Source: Microbacterium oxydans (lineage in GTDB: Bacteria > Actinomycetota > Actinomycetes > Actinomycetales > Microbacteriaceae). Taken from it: a stretch of DNA of 64,000 nt. The DNA lies in NCBI RefSeq assembly GCF_006540085.1, contig NZ_BJOG01000001.1, forward strand, positions 434,001 to 498,000, read 5' to 3'. Below the pieces are notes generated by a model. That model was not told the origin of the DNA. It saw only the letters and a list, made by a program, of their open reading frames with translations, and ran no database searches. Below, piece after piece: positions 15,801 to 24,120 of the stretch. The position numbers and the translations under genes are program-made. The first letter of the stretch is position 1. The number at the start of each line of letters is the position of its first letter.

Positions 15801-17744
15801 GTGACGCTGATTCAGTTACGGGGAGTGCGTCGGACGTACTCGTCGGCAGGTCGGCCCGATGTCGATGCACTGCGCGGTATCGACCTGGAGATCGACCAGG
15901 GGGAGTTCGTTGCGATCGTTGGGCCATCGGGCGGTGGCAAGACGACACTGATGAACATTCTGGGTCTCCTCGACGACCCGACGGCGGGCAGCTATGTTCT
16001 CGACGGCGAGGAGGCTCGTGCCGGCGACGGCCGCCGTGCGGCGAGCGTGCGGGCACGGACGATCGGATTCGTGTTCCAGGCCTTCCATCTTCTCGAGGCC
16101 AGACCAGCCGTCGACAGCGTCGAGCTGAACCTGCTCTACCGGGGCGTGCCGCGTGTCGAGCGGCGTGAGAGTGTCCTCCGCGCCATCGACTCTGTCGGGC
16201 TCGCGGAACGCGCGTTCCAGAGCACCTCGACGCTGTCGGGCGGGCAGCGTCAACGCATCGCGATCGCCCGGGCGATCGCCGGGGACGCGAAACTGATCCT
16301 TGCCGACGAGCCGACCGGAAACCTCGACTCGGTCAACGCCGCTCGTGTTCTGGACGAGCTTGGACGCATCAATCGCGACGGGGCGACGGTCGTCGTCGTC
16401 ACTCATTCGGCTGAGGTCGCGGCCCGGGCGCGTCGTGTGGTCCACATCGCCGACGGGGCGATCGTGTCCGACGAGCGACAGCCCGGCACCGGAGCGGATC
16501 CGGCACCCAAAGAGTCCGGGGATAGGTCGCTGGCTTCTGCAGTCGACGAGGGGCCCTTCCCTGTTCCGGGCGACGACGAGCAGGCGCAGCTCACCGGGCG
16601 CATCCGACTCGCCGACATACTGCGCGACGCCTGGGCGTCGGTGATGTCGAGAAAGTACCAATCGATCGGACAGGGGCTCGCCGTCGCCATTGCCGTGGCA
16701 TTGACGATCACCACCCTCGGGCTTTCGGCATCGGCACGGGCCCAAGTGTCCGCCACGTTCGATGCTCACCTGAACCGCGAGGTCTCGGCGACGTGGTCGA
16801 CGGGAGCCAAGCACTCGCTTCCGCCCGAGGAGGTTCCGCAGGCGATCGAGCGACTCAGCGGAGTGGATGCGGCCGCGGTCGTCATCGATCTCAATGTCAG
16901 CACGGTCTCGACGTTCGCGGAGGCACGCCAGATCCGGCCGCACGTCGCCATCGGAGACATCGTCGGCGCTGCGCGTCTCACCGTCGATGAGGCACCGTGG
17001 CATGAGGGACCTCTGGCTGCCGGTGAGGCCTACGTCGGAGATCTTCTCGCGAAGGACATGCAACTCAGCAGCATCGACGGCGCCCCCACGATCTCGGTTG
17101 ATGGCATCACCTATGTCGTCGCCGGCATCATCACCACGTCCTCGCGCCTCCCCCTGCTCCGCGGTGAAGTGGTCGTCGGACCCCGCGACGACATCACGGC
17201 GAAAGGGGCCGTCGATGTGACGATGTTGGCCGTGACTTCCTCCGGCGCAGCGCAGCAGGTCGCCAAGCAGTTGCCTTCGGCACTGAACCCGTACGAGCCG
17301 GACCGGATCGTCGTCGCTGCGCCGACCGATTCTGCACAATTGAGAGGACAGGTCGAACAAGGGGTGCAGGCCACCCTCACCGCGTTCACGCTGCTCGCGC
17401 TGATCGTCGCGATCGCCGCACTCATGAACGCCACGCTCCTCGCTGTCAACGCACGCCGGGGTGAGATCGGCATGCGCAAAGCGCTCGGAGCCCGAGACCG
17501 ACAGATCGGGGAACTCATCACCCTCGAATCCGCAATCGTCGGTGTCGTCGGAGGGGCCGCAGGTCTCGTGCTCGGCATGGCGGCAATCCTCGTCGTCACA
17601 GTGAGCCAACGATGGGCGCCCGTGTTCGATATCGTGCTGCTTCCCATCGCCATTGCCGTCGGCCTGATCGTCGGTGCCGGAGGAGGTGGATTGGCCTCCA
17701 TCCGCGCCGCGCGTCTGCGCCCCGCCGAGAATCTCCGCAGCTGA
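15801..17744 (+). CDS. MacB-like ABC exporter, fused ATPase and FtsX permease
   Basis: 647-residue fusion. Residues 1 to about 225 are a LolD/MacB-type ATPase: Walker A GPSGGGKTT, Q-loop FVFQAFHLLEARP, signature LSGGQRQR, Walker B LILADEPTGNLDS, H-loop VVTHSAEVA. After an acidic linker comes an FtsX/MacB permease: first membrane helix near residues 290-315, a large extracellular domain, and three C-terminal helices (TAFTLLALIVAIAALMNATL; the FtsX mark RRGEIGMRKALGA follows). Such proteins extrude peptides, lipids or lipoproteins rather than import solutes. GTG start, 1 base after the adaptor stop. Its substrate is likely made in the same cluster. Confidence 0.92.
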   Translation: MTLIQLRGVRRTYSSAGRPDVDALRGIDLEIDQGEFVAIVGPSGGGKTTLMNILGLLDDPTAGSYVLDGEEARAGDGRRAASVRARTIGFVFQAFHLLEARPAVDSVELNLLYRGVPRVERRESVLRAIDSVGLAERAFQSTSTLSGGQRQRIAIARAIAGDAKLILADEPTGNLDSVNAARVLDELGRINRDGATVVVVTHSAEVAARARRVVHIADGAIVSDERQPGTGADPAPKESGDRSLASAVDEGPFPVPGDDEQAQLTGRIRLADILRDAWASVMSRKYQSIGQGLAVAIAVALTITTLGLSASARAQVSATFDAHLNREVSATWSTGAKHSLPPEEVPQAIERLSGVDAAAVVIDLNVSTVSTFAEARQIRPHVAIGDIVGAARLTVDEAPWHEGPLAAGEAYVGDLLAKDMQLSSIDGAPTISVDGITYVVAGIITTSSRLPLLRGEVVVGPRDDITAKGAVDVTMLAVTSSGAAQQVAKQLPSALNPYEPDRIVVAAPTDSAQLRGQVEQGVQATLTAFTLLALIVAIAALMNATLLAVNARRGEIGMRKALGARDRQIGELITLESAIVGVVGGAAGLVLGMAAILVVTVSQRWAPVFDIVLLPIAIAVGLIVGAGGGGLASIRAARLRPAENLRS

Positions 17745-17764
17745 CATCCCTGCTGGACGTCGTG

Positions 17765-17793
17765 CGGGCGCGCTGCGGCCGAACAGTTACGAG
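17765..17793. repeat. Direct repeat, right copy
   Basis: Second copy of the 29-bp repeat at 13137-13165 (one mismatch). This copy covers the TAA stop of the minus-strand membrane-protein gene that ends at 17787, as expected if a gene 3' end served as an insertion site and was duplicated at the far side. Confidence 0.6.
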
Positions 17794-19001
17794 GAGCGGC
17801 GCGCCGGTGTCGTGCTGACGGCCTCGCGCACGAGGATCGCTCGCCGCATGTCGGCCATGATCGGATCGAAGAACCGCTCCCGGTAGCGTGCCTCGCTCAC
17901 AGCGGAGAACACGAAGGGGAGGGCGGCGATCACGGCGAGCAGAGTGGCGGCCTTGAGCAGGTTGACGGTGAGCGGCAGCTTCGCCCCGAAGAACTCCAGG
18001 GGCTGCACCGCGAGCGGCTGGGCGGCGCTGCCGGGACCGAGCCAGATGCCGACGACGCCCTGGGGGATCGCGATGCCTCCGATCACGATCAGCAGCGCCG
18101 CGAGGAGCCCGGCGAAGAACAGCGCCTGCACGAGTTGCGCGACGGTCATCGCGAGCAGGATGTTGATGCGCTGCGGAGCGTGCAGGCGCCCCGGTCGCCC
18201 GGGTGCGGGACGCCCCTCCGCCGGGGTGCCGACGAGCAGGGCGGCTCGCTGCTCCGCGGTCGGCGCGTGCGCGTGGTCATCGATCTCCGACGCGCTGACG
18301 CGCAGCACGACGATGCCGGCGAGCACCGCGACGACGAGGCCGACGAGGGCGATCGATCCCCATGACAGCGCGGAGGCCATCTGCCAGACCTCGGCAGAGA
18401 AGAACGAGAAAACCACCAGCATGAGGATCACGGGCAGCGCGATCGACGCCATGTGCCCGATCGCCGACGCATTGCGCACCGCCAGGCGCGAGGCCCAGGA
18501 GATCATGGCACCGCCGCCCATGCCGGTCACCAGGATGCAGAGGGCGAGCACGAGCGCCGTGCGGAGGACCGGCCCCACGGTTGAATTCGGGTGGGTGCTG
18601 TAGTCGTAGACGATCGTGAAGGCGAGGCTGACGGCGATCAGGACGAGGGCGACCGCCGTGCCGATCCCCGCAGGGAGACGCCGCAGCAGGGCTCGGACGA
18701 GGAAGTAGGCGGCCCAGGCGAGCGCCACCGCCAGCAGGAAGATCGTGAGGGCGAGGGGGACGATCAGAAGCTCCCACCCGATCGAGTCGTCGTCGAGGGC
18801 GAAGTCGAACACGACCTCGATCCCGTCCTGGAAGAGGTAGGCGGCCACCGCGACCCAGGCGATGAGCGGTGCGACGCGACGGGGGAGGTCGGTGAACCAG
18901 CGCCGCAACGGCACGAAGGTCGGAAGCCCCTGCTCGCGGAACCAGCGGTCGGCGTCGCGCTTCGTGCTGCGGGACTTCGGCGACGGCGAGGTGGCGGACA
19001 T
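17787..19001 (-). CDS. Multi-pass membrane protein of unknown function
   Basis: 404-residue protein with about eight hydrophobic segments, a charged cytoplasmic N-terminus (SRSTKRDADRWFREQGLP) and a charged loop near residues 240-275 (EIDDHAHAPTAEQRAALLVG). No family motif is recognised; it looks like an actinobacterial conserved hypothetical. The ATG at 19001 is followed by normal coding sequence and no better start is seen. Its last codons and stop lie in the right-hand 29-bp repeat. It is divergent from the HNH nuclease gene. Confidence 0.7.
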   Translation of the reverse strand: MSATSPSPKSRSTKRDADRWFREQGLPTFVPLRRWFTDLPRRVAPLIAWVAVAAYLFQDGIEVVFDFALDDDSIGWELLIVPLALTIFLLAVALAWAAYFLVRALLRRLPAGIGTAVALVLIAVSLAFTIVYDYSTHPNSTVGPVLRTALVLALCILVTGMGGGAMISWASRLAVRNASAIGHMASIALPVILMLVVFSFFSAEVWQMASALSWGSIALVGLVVAVLAGIVVLRVSASEIDDHAHAPTAEQRAALLVGTPAEGRPAPGRPGRLHAPQRINILLAMTVAQLVQALFFAGLLAALLIVIGGIAIPQGVVGIWLGPGSAAQPLAVQPLEFFGAKLPLTVNLLKAATLLAVIAALPFVFSAVSEARYRERFFDPIMADMRRAILVREAVSTTPARRSS

Positions 19002-19056
19002 GGCGATGAGACTACGGCACGGCGGCGCATCGACTTATCCACACCCCTCCAATATA

Positions 19057-19076
19057 TCGAAGATATGTTCTAAACT
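19057..19076 (+). promoter_or_regulatory. LexA-type SOS box overlapping a leaderless promoter
   Basis: TCGAAGATATGTTCTA (19057-19072) matches the actinobacterial LexA palindrome TCGAACatatGTTCGA at 14 of 16 positions. It overlaps the -10 box TAAACT (19071-19076), which ends 6 bases before the ATG at 19083. LexA bound here would block the promoter until DNA damage. A DnaA-box-like TTATCCACA lies just upstream (19035-19043). Confidence 0.6.
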
Positions 19077-19082
19077 GGGGGC

Positions 19083-20432
19083 ATGACGAACCCGCATCTG
19101 AGCCCCCTCCTCGAGGCCGTGGAGTGCCTCGAAGACGTGTGGGCGGATGCGTCGAACGCGGCCGAGCTGACCAGAGCACAGCTGCTCGAGGCGCATCGCA
19201 CGATGGGGCTGGTGCGGCGTCGACTCGACGGCATCCACGCCGAGATCGCGGCGAGCATCGCGCGGGAGTCGCGCCCCGAGCTGGGAGCGGCGAGCCTGGC
19301 GAAGGAGCAGGGGTTCCGCAGCCCTGCGACCATGATCGCGGCGACGACCGGCGGATCGACGGGAGATGCGGTGCGCCTGGTGAAGGTGGGGGAGGCTACG
19401 GCTCCCCGGGCGAGCCTCCTGGGCGAACCGCTGCCGCCGCGTTATCCCGCGGTGCAACAGGCGATCGGCGCGGGCGCGCTGAGCGCCGCAGCAGCAGCGT
19501 CGATCGTGACCCTGCTCGATCGGGCCCGGCTGAAGGTCGGTCTGGAGCGGATCATCGAGGCCGAGCGACTGCTCGTCGAACGCGCCGCGGAGCTGTCGCT
19601 CGACGACGTGCGCAAGCTGGTCGTGCACGCCGAGGCCTGGCTCGACCCCGACGGTGTGGCTCCGCGCGAAGACGAGGCTCGTTCACGGCGCTCGCTGACG
19701 ATGTTCGAGCGCGACGGGTCGCTGCACCTGACGCTGCAGACCGATGTCGCCTCCGGCGCGCCGGTGAAAGCGGCGATCCAGGCCCACGTCACTGCGACGT
19801 TCCAGGCCAGGGCGCACGTGCTCGATCCCGAGGCGCCCGATGCCGATCGACGCACGGTCGCGATGCTCCAGGCCGATGCGTTCGTCGAGATCTGCGCACA
19901 CGCGAGCGGATGCGACAACGGCGGTCTCCCCGTGTCCGGAGCGACGGTCGTCGTGCGGGTGGGGCTCGACGAGCTGACCGGCGGCACCGGGTTCGCGACG
20001 GTCGACGGCCTCGGTGAGCCCGTCAGCATCGCCGCCTGTCGCCGGATGGCGGCGGGCGGTGGCATCATCCCCGTCGTGCTCGGAGGCGGAGGCGAGATCC
20101 TCGACTGGGGTCGTGAGAAGCGGCTGTTCACCCGTGCTCAGCGGCTCGCGCTGGTGGAGCGTGACGGCGGCTGTGTGATGTGCGGGCTCGCGCCGCAGCT
20201 GACCAGGGCGCATCACCTGCGTTGGTGGCAGCGGGATGCCGGGCCGACCGACCTCGACAACGGGGTGCTGCTCTGCGAGAGCTGTCACCACCGCATCCAC
20301 GACAACGACTGGGAGATCAGGATCGAGGGGGTCGGGGTCGCGGCACGGGTGTGGCTCATCCCACCGCCCAACGTCGATCCGGAACGCAGACCGAGACTCG
20401 GGGGTCGAGCGCGCTACGACATCGCAGCGTGA
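19083..20432 (+). CDS. DUF222-HNH endonuclease-like protein (13E12 type)
   Basis: 449-residue protein with an N-terminal DUF222 region (about residues 20-330) and a C-terminal HNH nuclease domain: CVMCG, then RAHHLRWWQRDAGPTDLDNG and LLCESCHHRIHDNDW, giving two CxxC zinc pairs and the HH...N...H core. The family is abundant in actinobacteria and includes the mycobacterial 13E12 repeat proteins, some of which are induced by DNA damage. Here too a LexA-like box covers the promoter. It is probably leaderless, and the ATG fits this. Whether it acts as a repair nuclease or a selfish element is not settled. Confidence 0.9.
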   Translation: MTNPHLSPLLEAVECLEDVWADASNAAELTRAQLLEAHRTMGLVRRRLDGIHAEIAASIARESRPELGAASLAKEQGFRSPATMIAATTGGSTGDAVRLVKVGEATAPRASLLGEPLPPRYPAVQQAIGAGALSAAAAASIVTLLDRARLKVGLERIIEAERLLVERAAELSLDDVRKLVVHAEAWLDPDGVAPREDEARSRRSLTMFERDGSLHLTLQTDVASGAPVKAAIQAHVTATFQARAHVLDPEAPDADRRTVAMLQADAFVEICAHASGCDNGGLPVSGATVVVRVGLDELTGGTGFATVDGLGEPVSIAACRRMAAGGGIIPVVLGGGGEILDWGREKRLFTRAQRLALVERDGGCVMCGLAPQLTRAHHLRWWQRDAGPTDLDNGVLLCESCHHRIHDNDWEIRIEGVGVAARVWLIPPPNVDPERRPRLGGRARYDIAA

Positions 20433-20499
20433 CTGCGTGTCGCGTGGGTGTGTGCGTGGAGTGAGGCGCGGGCGCGCGGGTTCGACTAGGACGAGGGTG

Positions 20500-20565
20500 C
20501 GGCTCGAGAGCGGCTCGAGAGCGGCTCGGGAGCGGGAGCGGGAGCGGCTCGGGAGCGGATGCGGC
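20500..20565 (+). repeat. GC-rich imperfect tandem repeat
   Basis: Variations of GAGCGGCTCG/GGAGCG recur about seven times in 66 bases downstream of the HNH gene, ending at the stop of the converging DUF808 gene. It may be slipped-strand sequence with some terminator activity; nothing else is seen in it. Confidence 0.6.
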
Positions 20566-21483
20566 TCAGACGTGCACGTCGGCGGGGGAGGTCTCGCCCT
20601 CGTGGAAGCTGGGCGTCTTGCCGAAGAGCCGCGCGATGCCGAGGACGATCACGACGATCAGCAGTCCCAGTGCGAGGCCCGCGATCGCCGACACGAGCGT
20701 CTCGACCAGCCAGACCACGAATCCGCCGGCCGGCTCCAGGGCGTGCTCGATCCCGTGCAGCAGGTCGGTGGTGACGTGCAGCCCCACCTCGCCCAGGTTC
20801 ACGAGCACCAGGTGGCCGCCGACCCAGAGCATCGCGACCGTGCCGAGGATACTGATGAAGCGGAACACCGCCGGCATCGAGCGCACGATCCTGGTGCCGG
20901 TGTGGCGCACGCGCTGCACCGGATTCTTCGCCATCCTCAAGCCGATGTCGTCGATCTTCACGAGCAGCGCGACCGCACCGTAGACGACGCCCGTCATGAG
21001 GAGGGCGATCACGGCGAGGATGGCCAGCGTCGCCCAGATGTCGAGCCCCTTCTCGAGGCTCGCGAGCGAGATGAGCATGATCTCGGTGGAGAGGATCAGG
21101 TCGGTGCGCACGGCGCCCAGCACGAGCTTCCTCTCGTCGCGCGCGCCCTCGTCGGCGTGGCCGTGCTGCACGCCGAACCACTCCAGCACCTTCTCCGCGC
21201 CCTCGAAGCAGAGGTAGGCCCCACCGAGGATCAGCAGATAAGGCAGCACCCACGGCGCGAACGCGGTGAGCAGCAACGCCACCGGGATGATGATCAGGAA
21301 CTTGTTCGCCAGCGAGCCCAGGGCGATCTTGCCGACGACGGGCAGCTCCCTCGCCGGAGTGAGTCCCTGCACGTACTGCGGGGTCACCGCGGCATCGTCG
21401 ATCACGACGCCCGCCGCCTTCGCCGACGCCTTCATCGCGGCGCTCAGGATGTCGTCGACGACGGCCAGAAGTCCAACGGACAT
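20566..21483 (-). CDS. DUF808 membrane protein
   Basis: 305-residue integral membrane protein of the DUF808 family (E. coli YedI relatives). The N-terminal segments DDILSAAMKASAKAAGVVIDD and VVGKIALGSLANKFLIIIPV, and KNPVQRVRHTGTRIVRSMP in a middle loop, are typical. About seven membrane helices. ATG 21483 has an A/G-rich GAGGGGA some 9 bases upstream. Function is unknown. It is a single gene between the converging HNH gene and the GntR gene. Confidence 0.88.
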   Translation of the reverse strand: MSVGLLAVVDDILSAAMKASAKAAGVVIDDAAVTPQYVQGLTPARELPVVGKIALGSLANKFLIIIPVALLLTAFAPWVLPYLLILGGAYLCFEGAEKVLEWFGVQHGHADEGARDERKLVLGAVRTDLILSTEIMLISLASLEKGLDIWATLAILAVIALLMTGVVYGAVALLVKIDDIGLRMAKNPVQRVRHTGTRIVRSMPAVFRFISILGTVAMLWVGGHLVLVNLGEVGLHVTTDLLHGIEHALEPAGGFVVWLVETLVSAIAGLALGLLIVVIVLGIARLFGKTPSFHEGETSPADVHV

Positions 21484-21576
21484 GCGTGGGTTCCCCTCGT
21501 GAAGAGTGCAGTGCGGAGGCAACTCTATCGAGGAGGAGAGCCTCCACCGCGTCGGGCGGGGGCTCCGCATGTGATC

Positions 21577-22302
21577 TCAGCCCTGAGCGTCGCCCGCGGC
21601 ACTCGCGAGCACGCGCTGCAGCGGCTCGTAGTGCTCGACGACAGCCCGGCGATACCGGTCGACGTCGCCGGAACGCGCCGCTTCGAGCATGTCGCCGTGC
21701 GCCTTCGCCGTCTTGTGGATGTCATCGGGCTGCGGGATCCCCAGCTGGGGGAGCACCGCCGTGTGGACATCCCAGAAGGCGCCGACGAGCTGCCCGACCA
21801 GGCGGTTGCCGATCGTGCCGAACAGGCGGGTGTGGAAGGCGCGGTCCTCCTCGAGGAAATGCTCGCCGCGCTCGGCCTTGTCGACCATGTCGGCGACCAG
21901 CGCGTCGAGCTCGGGGTCATCATCCGCCTTGGCCGCCTCCACGATGCGTTCGGCCATCGAGAGGTCCAGCGCCAGGCGCACCTCGACGACCTCGCGCAGC
22001 GCCTGCAGCGACCCCTCCGGCGACAGCACCCCGCGGAAGACGAGGGCCTCCACCATCGGATCCAGCGACATCGGTCCGACGTACGTGCCGTGGCCGTGAC
22101 GCACGTCGACGATGTCGAGGGTCGAGAGGGTGCGGATGGCCTCACGCACGGAGGATCGCGAGACGTCGAGCTCGTCGCAGAGCTCCGCCTCCGTAGGCAG
22201 CGGGTCGCCCGGGGTGAGCCCGCGCGTCAGGATGAGCTGCTTGATCTGATCCGCCGTGGTCGAGCGCCGCATGCGTGACGCCCTACTCGTGGTGGACTTC
22301 AT
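21577..22302 (-). CDS. nanR: GntR/FadR-type regulator of the sialic acid locus
   Basis: 241-residue transcription regulator. The N-terminal winged helix (about residues 10-75) carries PLPTEAELCDELDVSRSSVREAIRTL, and the C-terminal all-helical FCD domain (about 90-230) carries the metal-ligand pattern (ALREVVEVRLALDLSMAE, FHTRLFGTIGN, HGDMLEAA). It is divergent from the sialic acid importer genes, whose 129-bp shared gap contains an operator-like repeat found again before the sialidase, so it very likely represses the whole locus. By analogy the inducer would be a sialic acid or ManNAc-6-phosphate. ATG 22302 is chosen for its GAGGGAG 5 bases upstream. Confidence 0.85.
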   Translation of the reverse strand: MKSTTSRASRMRRSTTADQIKQLILTRGLTPGDPLPTEAELCDELDVSRSSVREAIRTLSTLDIVDVRHGHGTYVGPMSLDPMVEALVFRGVLSPEGSLQALREVVEVRLALDLSMAERIVEAAKADDDPELDALVADMVDKAERGEHFLEEDRAFHTRLFGTIGNRLVGQLVGAFWDVHTAVLPQLGIPQPDDIHKTAKAHGDMLEAARSGDVDRYRRAVVEHYEPLQRVLASAAGDAQG

Positions 22303-22378
22303 GGGGCTCCCTCTCGTGCCTGGCAGAAACGCTCCGATCATCTCACTCTTGTGATCTGATCGAACCTGTGTTTAGAGT

Positions 22379-22396
22379 ACATCAGACATCAGATGT
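22379..22396. promoter_or_regulatory. Putative GntR (NanR) operator before importer genes
   Basis: ACATCAGACATCAGATGT. It contains the inverted repeat GACATC-A-GATGTC and shares the 13-mer ATCAGACATCAGA with the site at 31456-31480. It lies 35 bases before the binding-protein ATG, in the gap divergent to the regulator. Confidence 0.65.
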
Positions 22397-22431
22397 CCTC
22401 AAGATGTTCCCCCCACCACCCTGGAGCACAC

Positions 22432-24030
22432 ATGAACCGACACTTCACCCGCCGTCGCGCGGGTCGATTCGCGATGGCGGTCGCCGGCACAGTCGCCGCA
22501 TCCGTCGCCCTCGCGGGCTGCGGCGCCGGCACCACCGCCACCCCCGACGAGAGCGCGGCCGCGAGCGAGATCGACCCGGACGCCATCATCGAGGCGGGGA
22601 TCTCGTACACGCTGAACGGCAGCTTCGACCCGATGGTCGCCTCCGGCGCCGTCACGGTCTCGGCGAACTGGCATGTCTTCGAAGGTCTCGTCGACCTCGA
22701 CCCGGTCACCCAGAAGCCGGCCCCTGCGCTCGCCGCCGACCTCCCGACGAAGATCGACGACACGACCTACGAGATCGACATCCGCGAAGGCGCGACCTTC
22801 CAGAACGGCGACCCGGTCACGGCGGACGACGTCGTCTTCAGCTACGACCGCGTGCTCGACCCGGACAACAACTCGCTCTTCCTGTCGTTCGTCGACTTCA
22901 TCGACACCGTCACCGCGGTCGACGAAGACACCGTGCGCATCACGACGGACTACCCCTTCTCGCTGATCAACGACCGCCTCGGCGTCGTCAAGATCGTCCC
23001 GAAGGCGGTCGTCGAGGCCGATCCCGAGGACTTCGCCGCCAACCCGGTCGGCTCCGGCCCGTACTCGCTGGTCTCCGCGGTCCCCGAGGACAAGCTCGTC
23101 TTCGAGCGCTACGACGACTACAACGGCCCGCGCCCCGCGCTCGCCGCCGGCATGAACTGGAACCTGCTCGCCGACGCCTCGGCCCGCGTCACCGCGATGT
23201 CCACCGGCACCGTGCAGGCGATCGAAGACGTGCCGTACATCGACGTCGACACCCTCGCCTCGTCGGCCGACGTCGAGAGCGTGCAGTCGTTCGGCCTGCT
23301 GTTCATGATGTTCAACACCAAGGCGGCGCCGTTCGACGACGTGCGTGTGCGGCAGGCACTGCACTACGCCCTCGACATGGACAAGATCATCGGCACGGGC
23401 ATGCTCGGCAACGCCACGCCTGCGACCTCGTTCCTGCCCGAGACGTACCCGAACTACCACGAGGCCTCGACGGTCTACACCTACGACCCCGAGAAGGCGA
23501 AGGAGCTGCTGGCGGATGCCGGCGTCTCCGACCTGTCGATCACGCTGCTGACGACCGACACCGGATGGGTCAAGGAGGTCGCCCCGCTGATCAAGGAGTC
23601 GCTCGACGCGATCGGCATCGACACCACGCTCGACATCGGACAGTCCGCGTCGATGTACGAGAAGGTCGACTCCGGCGACTACACGGTGGCCGTCGCCCCC
23701 GGTGACCCCTCGGTCTTCGGCGTCGACCCCGACCTGCTCATGAACTGGTGGTACGGCGAGAACGTCTGGACCCAGACCCGCACCAACTGGGCTGACTCTC
23801 CCGAGTACGCCGAGCTGCGCACGCTCCTCGACACCGCCGTCCAGCAGGAAGGCGACGAGCAGCAGAAGACCTGGGACCAGGCGTTCGACCTGCTCTCCGA
23901 TCAGGCCGTGCTCTACCCGCTGTTCCACCGCAAGCTGCCGACCGCCTGGAGCAGCCAGGAGCTCGTCGGGTTCCAGCCCGTCCCCACCACCGGACTGTCG
24001 TTCCTCGACGTCGGCGTGGCCGCGAAGTAG
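22432..24030 (+). CDS. Sialic acid ABC importer binding lipoprotein (family 5)
   Basis: 532-residue solute-binding protein of the peptide/nickel (family 5) type, with lipobox LAGC (Cys30). The hallmark segment is seen: REGATFQNGDPVTADDVVFSY, then NPVGSGPYSL and DVRVRQALHYALDMDKI. Family-5 proteins bind peptides, but related systems carry sialic acid (SatABCD of Haemophilus ducreyi, SiaEFGI of Corynebacterium glutamicum). Clustering with nanA, a ROK kinase, nanE and a sialidase supports sialic acid here. The ATG has GGAG 6 bases upstream. A hairpin follows the gene, probably trimming transcription into the permease genes. Confidence 0.85.
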   Translation: MNRHFTRRRAGRFAMAVAGTVAASVALAGCGAGTTATPDESAAASEIDPDAIIEAGISYTLNGSFDPMVASGAVTVSANWHVFEGLVDLDPVTQKPAPALAADLPTKIDDTTYEIDIREGATFQNGDPVTADDVVFSYDRVLDPDNNSLFLSFVDFIDTVTAVDEDTVRITTDYPFSLINDRLGVVKIVPKAVVEADPEDFAANPVGSGPYSLVSAVPEDKLVFERYDDYNGPRPALAAGMNWNLLADASARVTAMSTGTVQAIEDVPYIDVDTLASSADVESVQSFGLLFMMFNTKAAPFDDVRVRQALHYALDMDKIIGTGMLGNATPATSFLPETYPNYHEASTVYTYDPEKAKELLADAGVSDLSITLLTTDTGWVKEVAPLIKESLDAIGIDTTLDIGQSASMYEKVDSGDYTVAVAPGDPSVFGVDPDLLMNWWYGENVWTQTRTNWADSPEYAELRTLLDTAVQQEGDEQQKTWDQAFDLLSDQAVLYPLFHRKLPTAWSSQELVGFQPVPTTGLSFLDVGVAAK

Positions 24031-24056
24031 CACCCGCACAGAAGCAGCACCCGAAC

Positions 24057-24089
24057 AGGGGGCGCGCTCACCCGACGAGCGCGCCCCCT
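24057..24089 (+). terminator. Intercistronic hairpin after the binding-protein gene
   Basis: Perfect 13-bp stem (AGGGGGCGCGCTC with GAGCGCGCCCCCT) and a 7-base loop, 27 bases after the stop and 31 bases before the next start, with no long T run. Such structures commonly let binding proteins be made in excess over permeases, by partial termination or mRNA protection. Confidence 0.7.
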
Positions 24090-24120
24090 GCACCTCCCTC
24101 ACCCTCGGAAGGAGCGGCAC

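Noticed and set aside
13590..17744. Lactococcin-972-type bacteriocin cluster
   Set aside because: The small secreted protein lacks that family's pattern and no DUF1430-like membrane protein accompanies the exporter.
19035..19043. Perfect DnaA-box sequence TTATCCACA
   Set aside because: A single copy beside the LexA box; no cluster of boxes, AT-rich unwinding region or dnaA/dnaN/gyr genes, so it is not an origin.
21515..21545. Hairpin GGAGGC...GCCTCC downstream of the GntR gene
   Set aside because: Only 6 bp of pairing with a long loop; too weak to list as a terminator.
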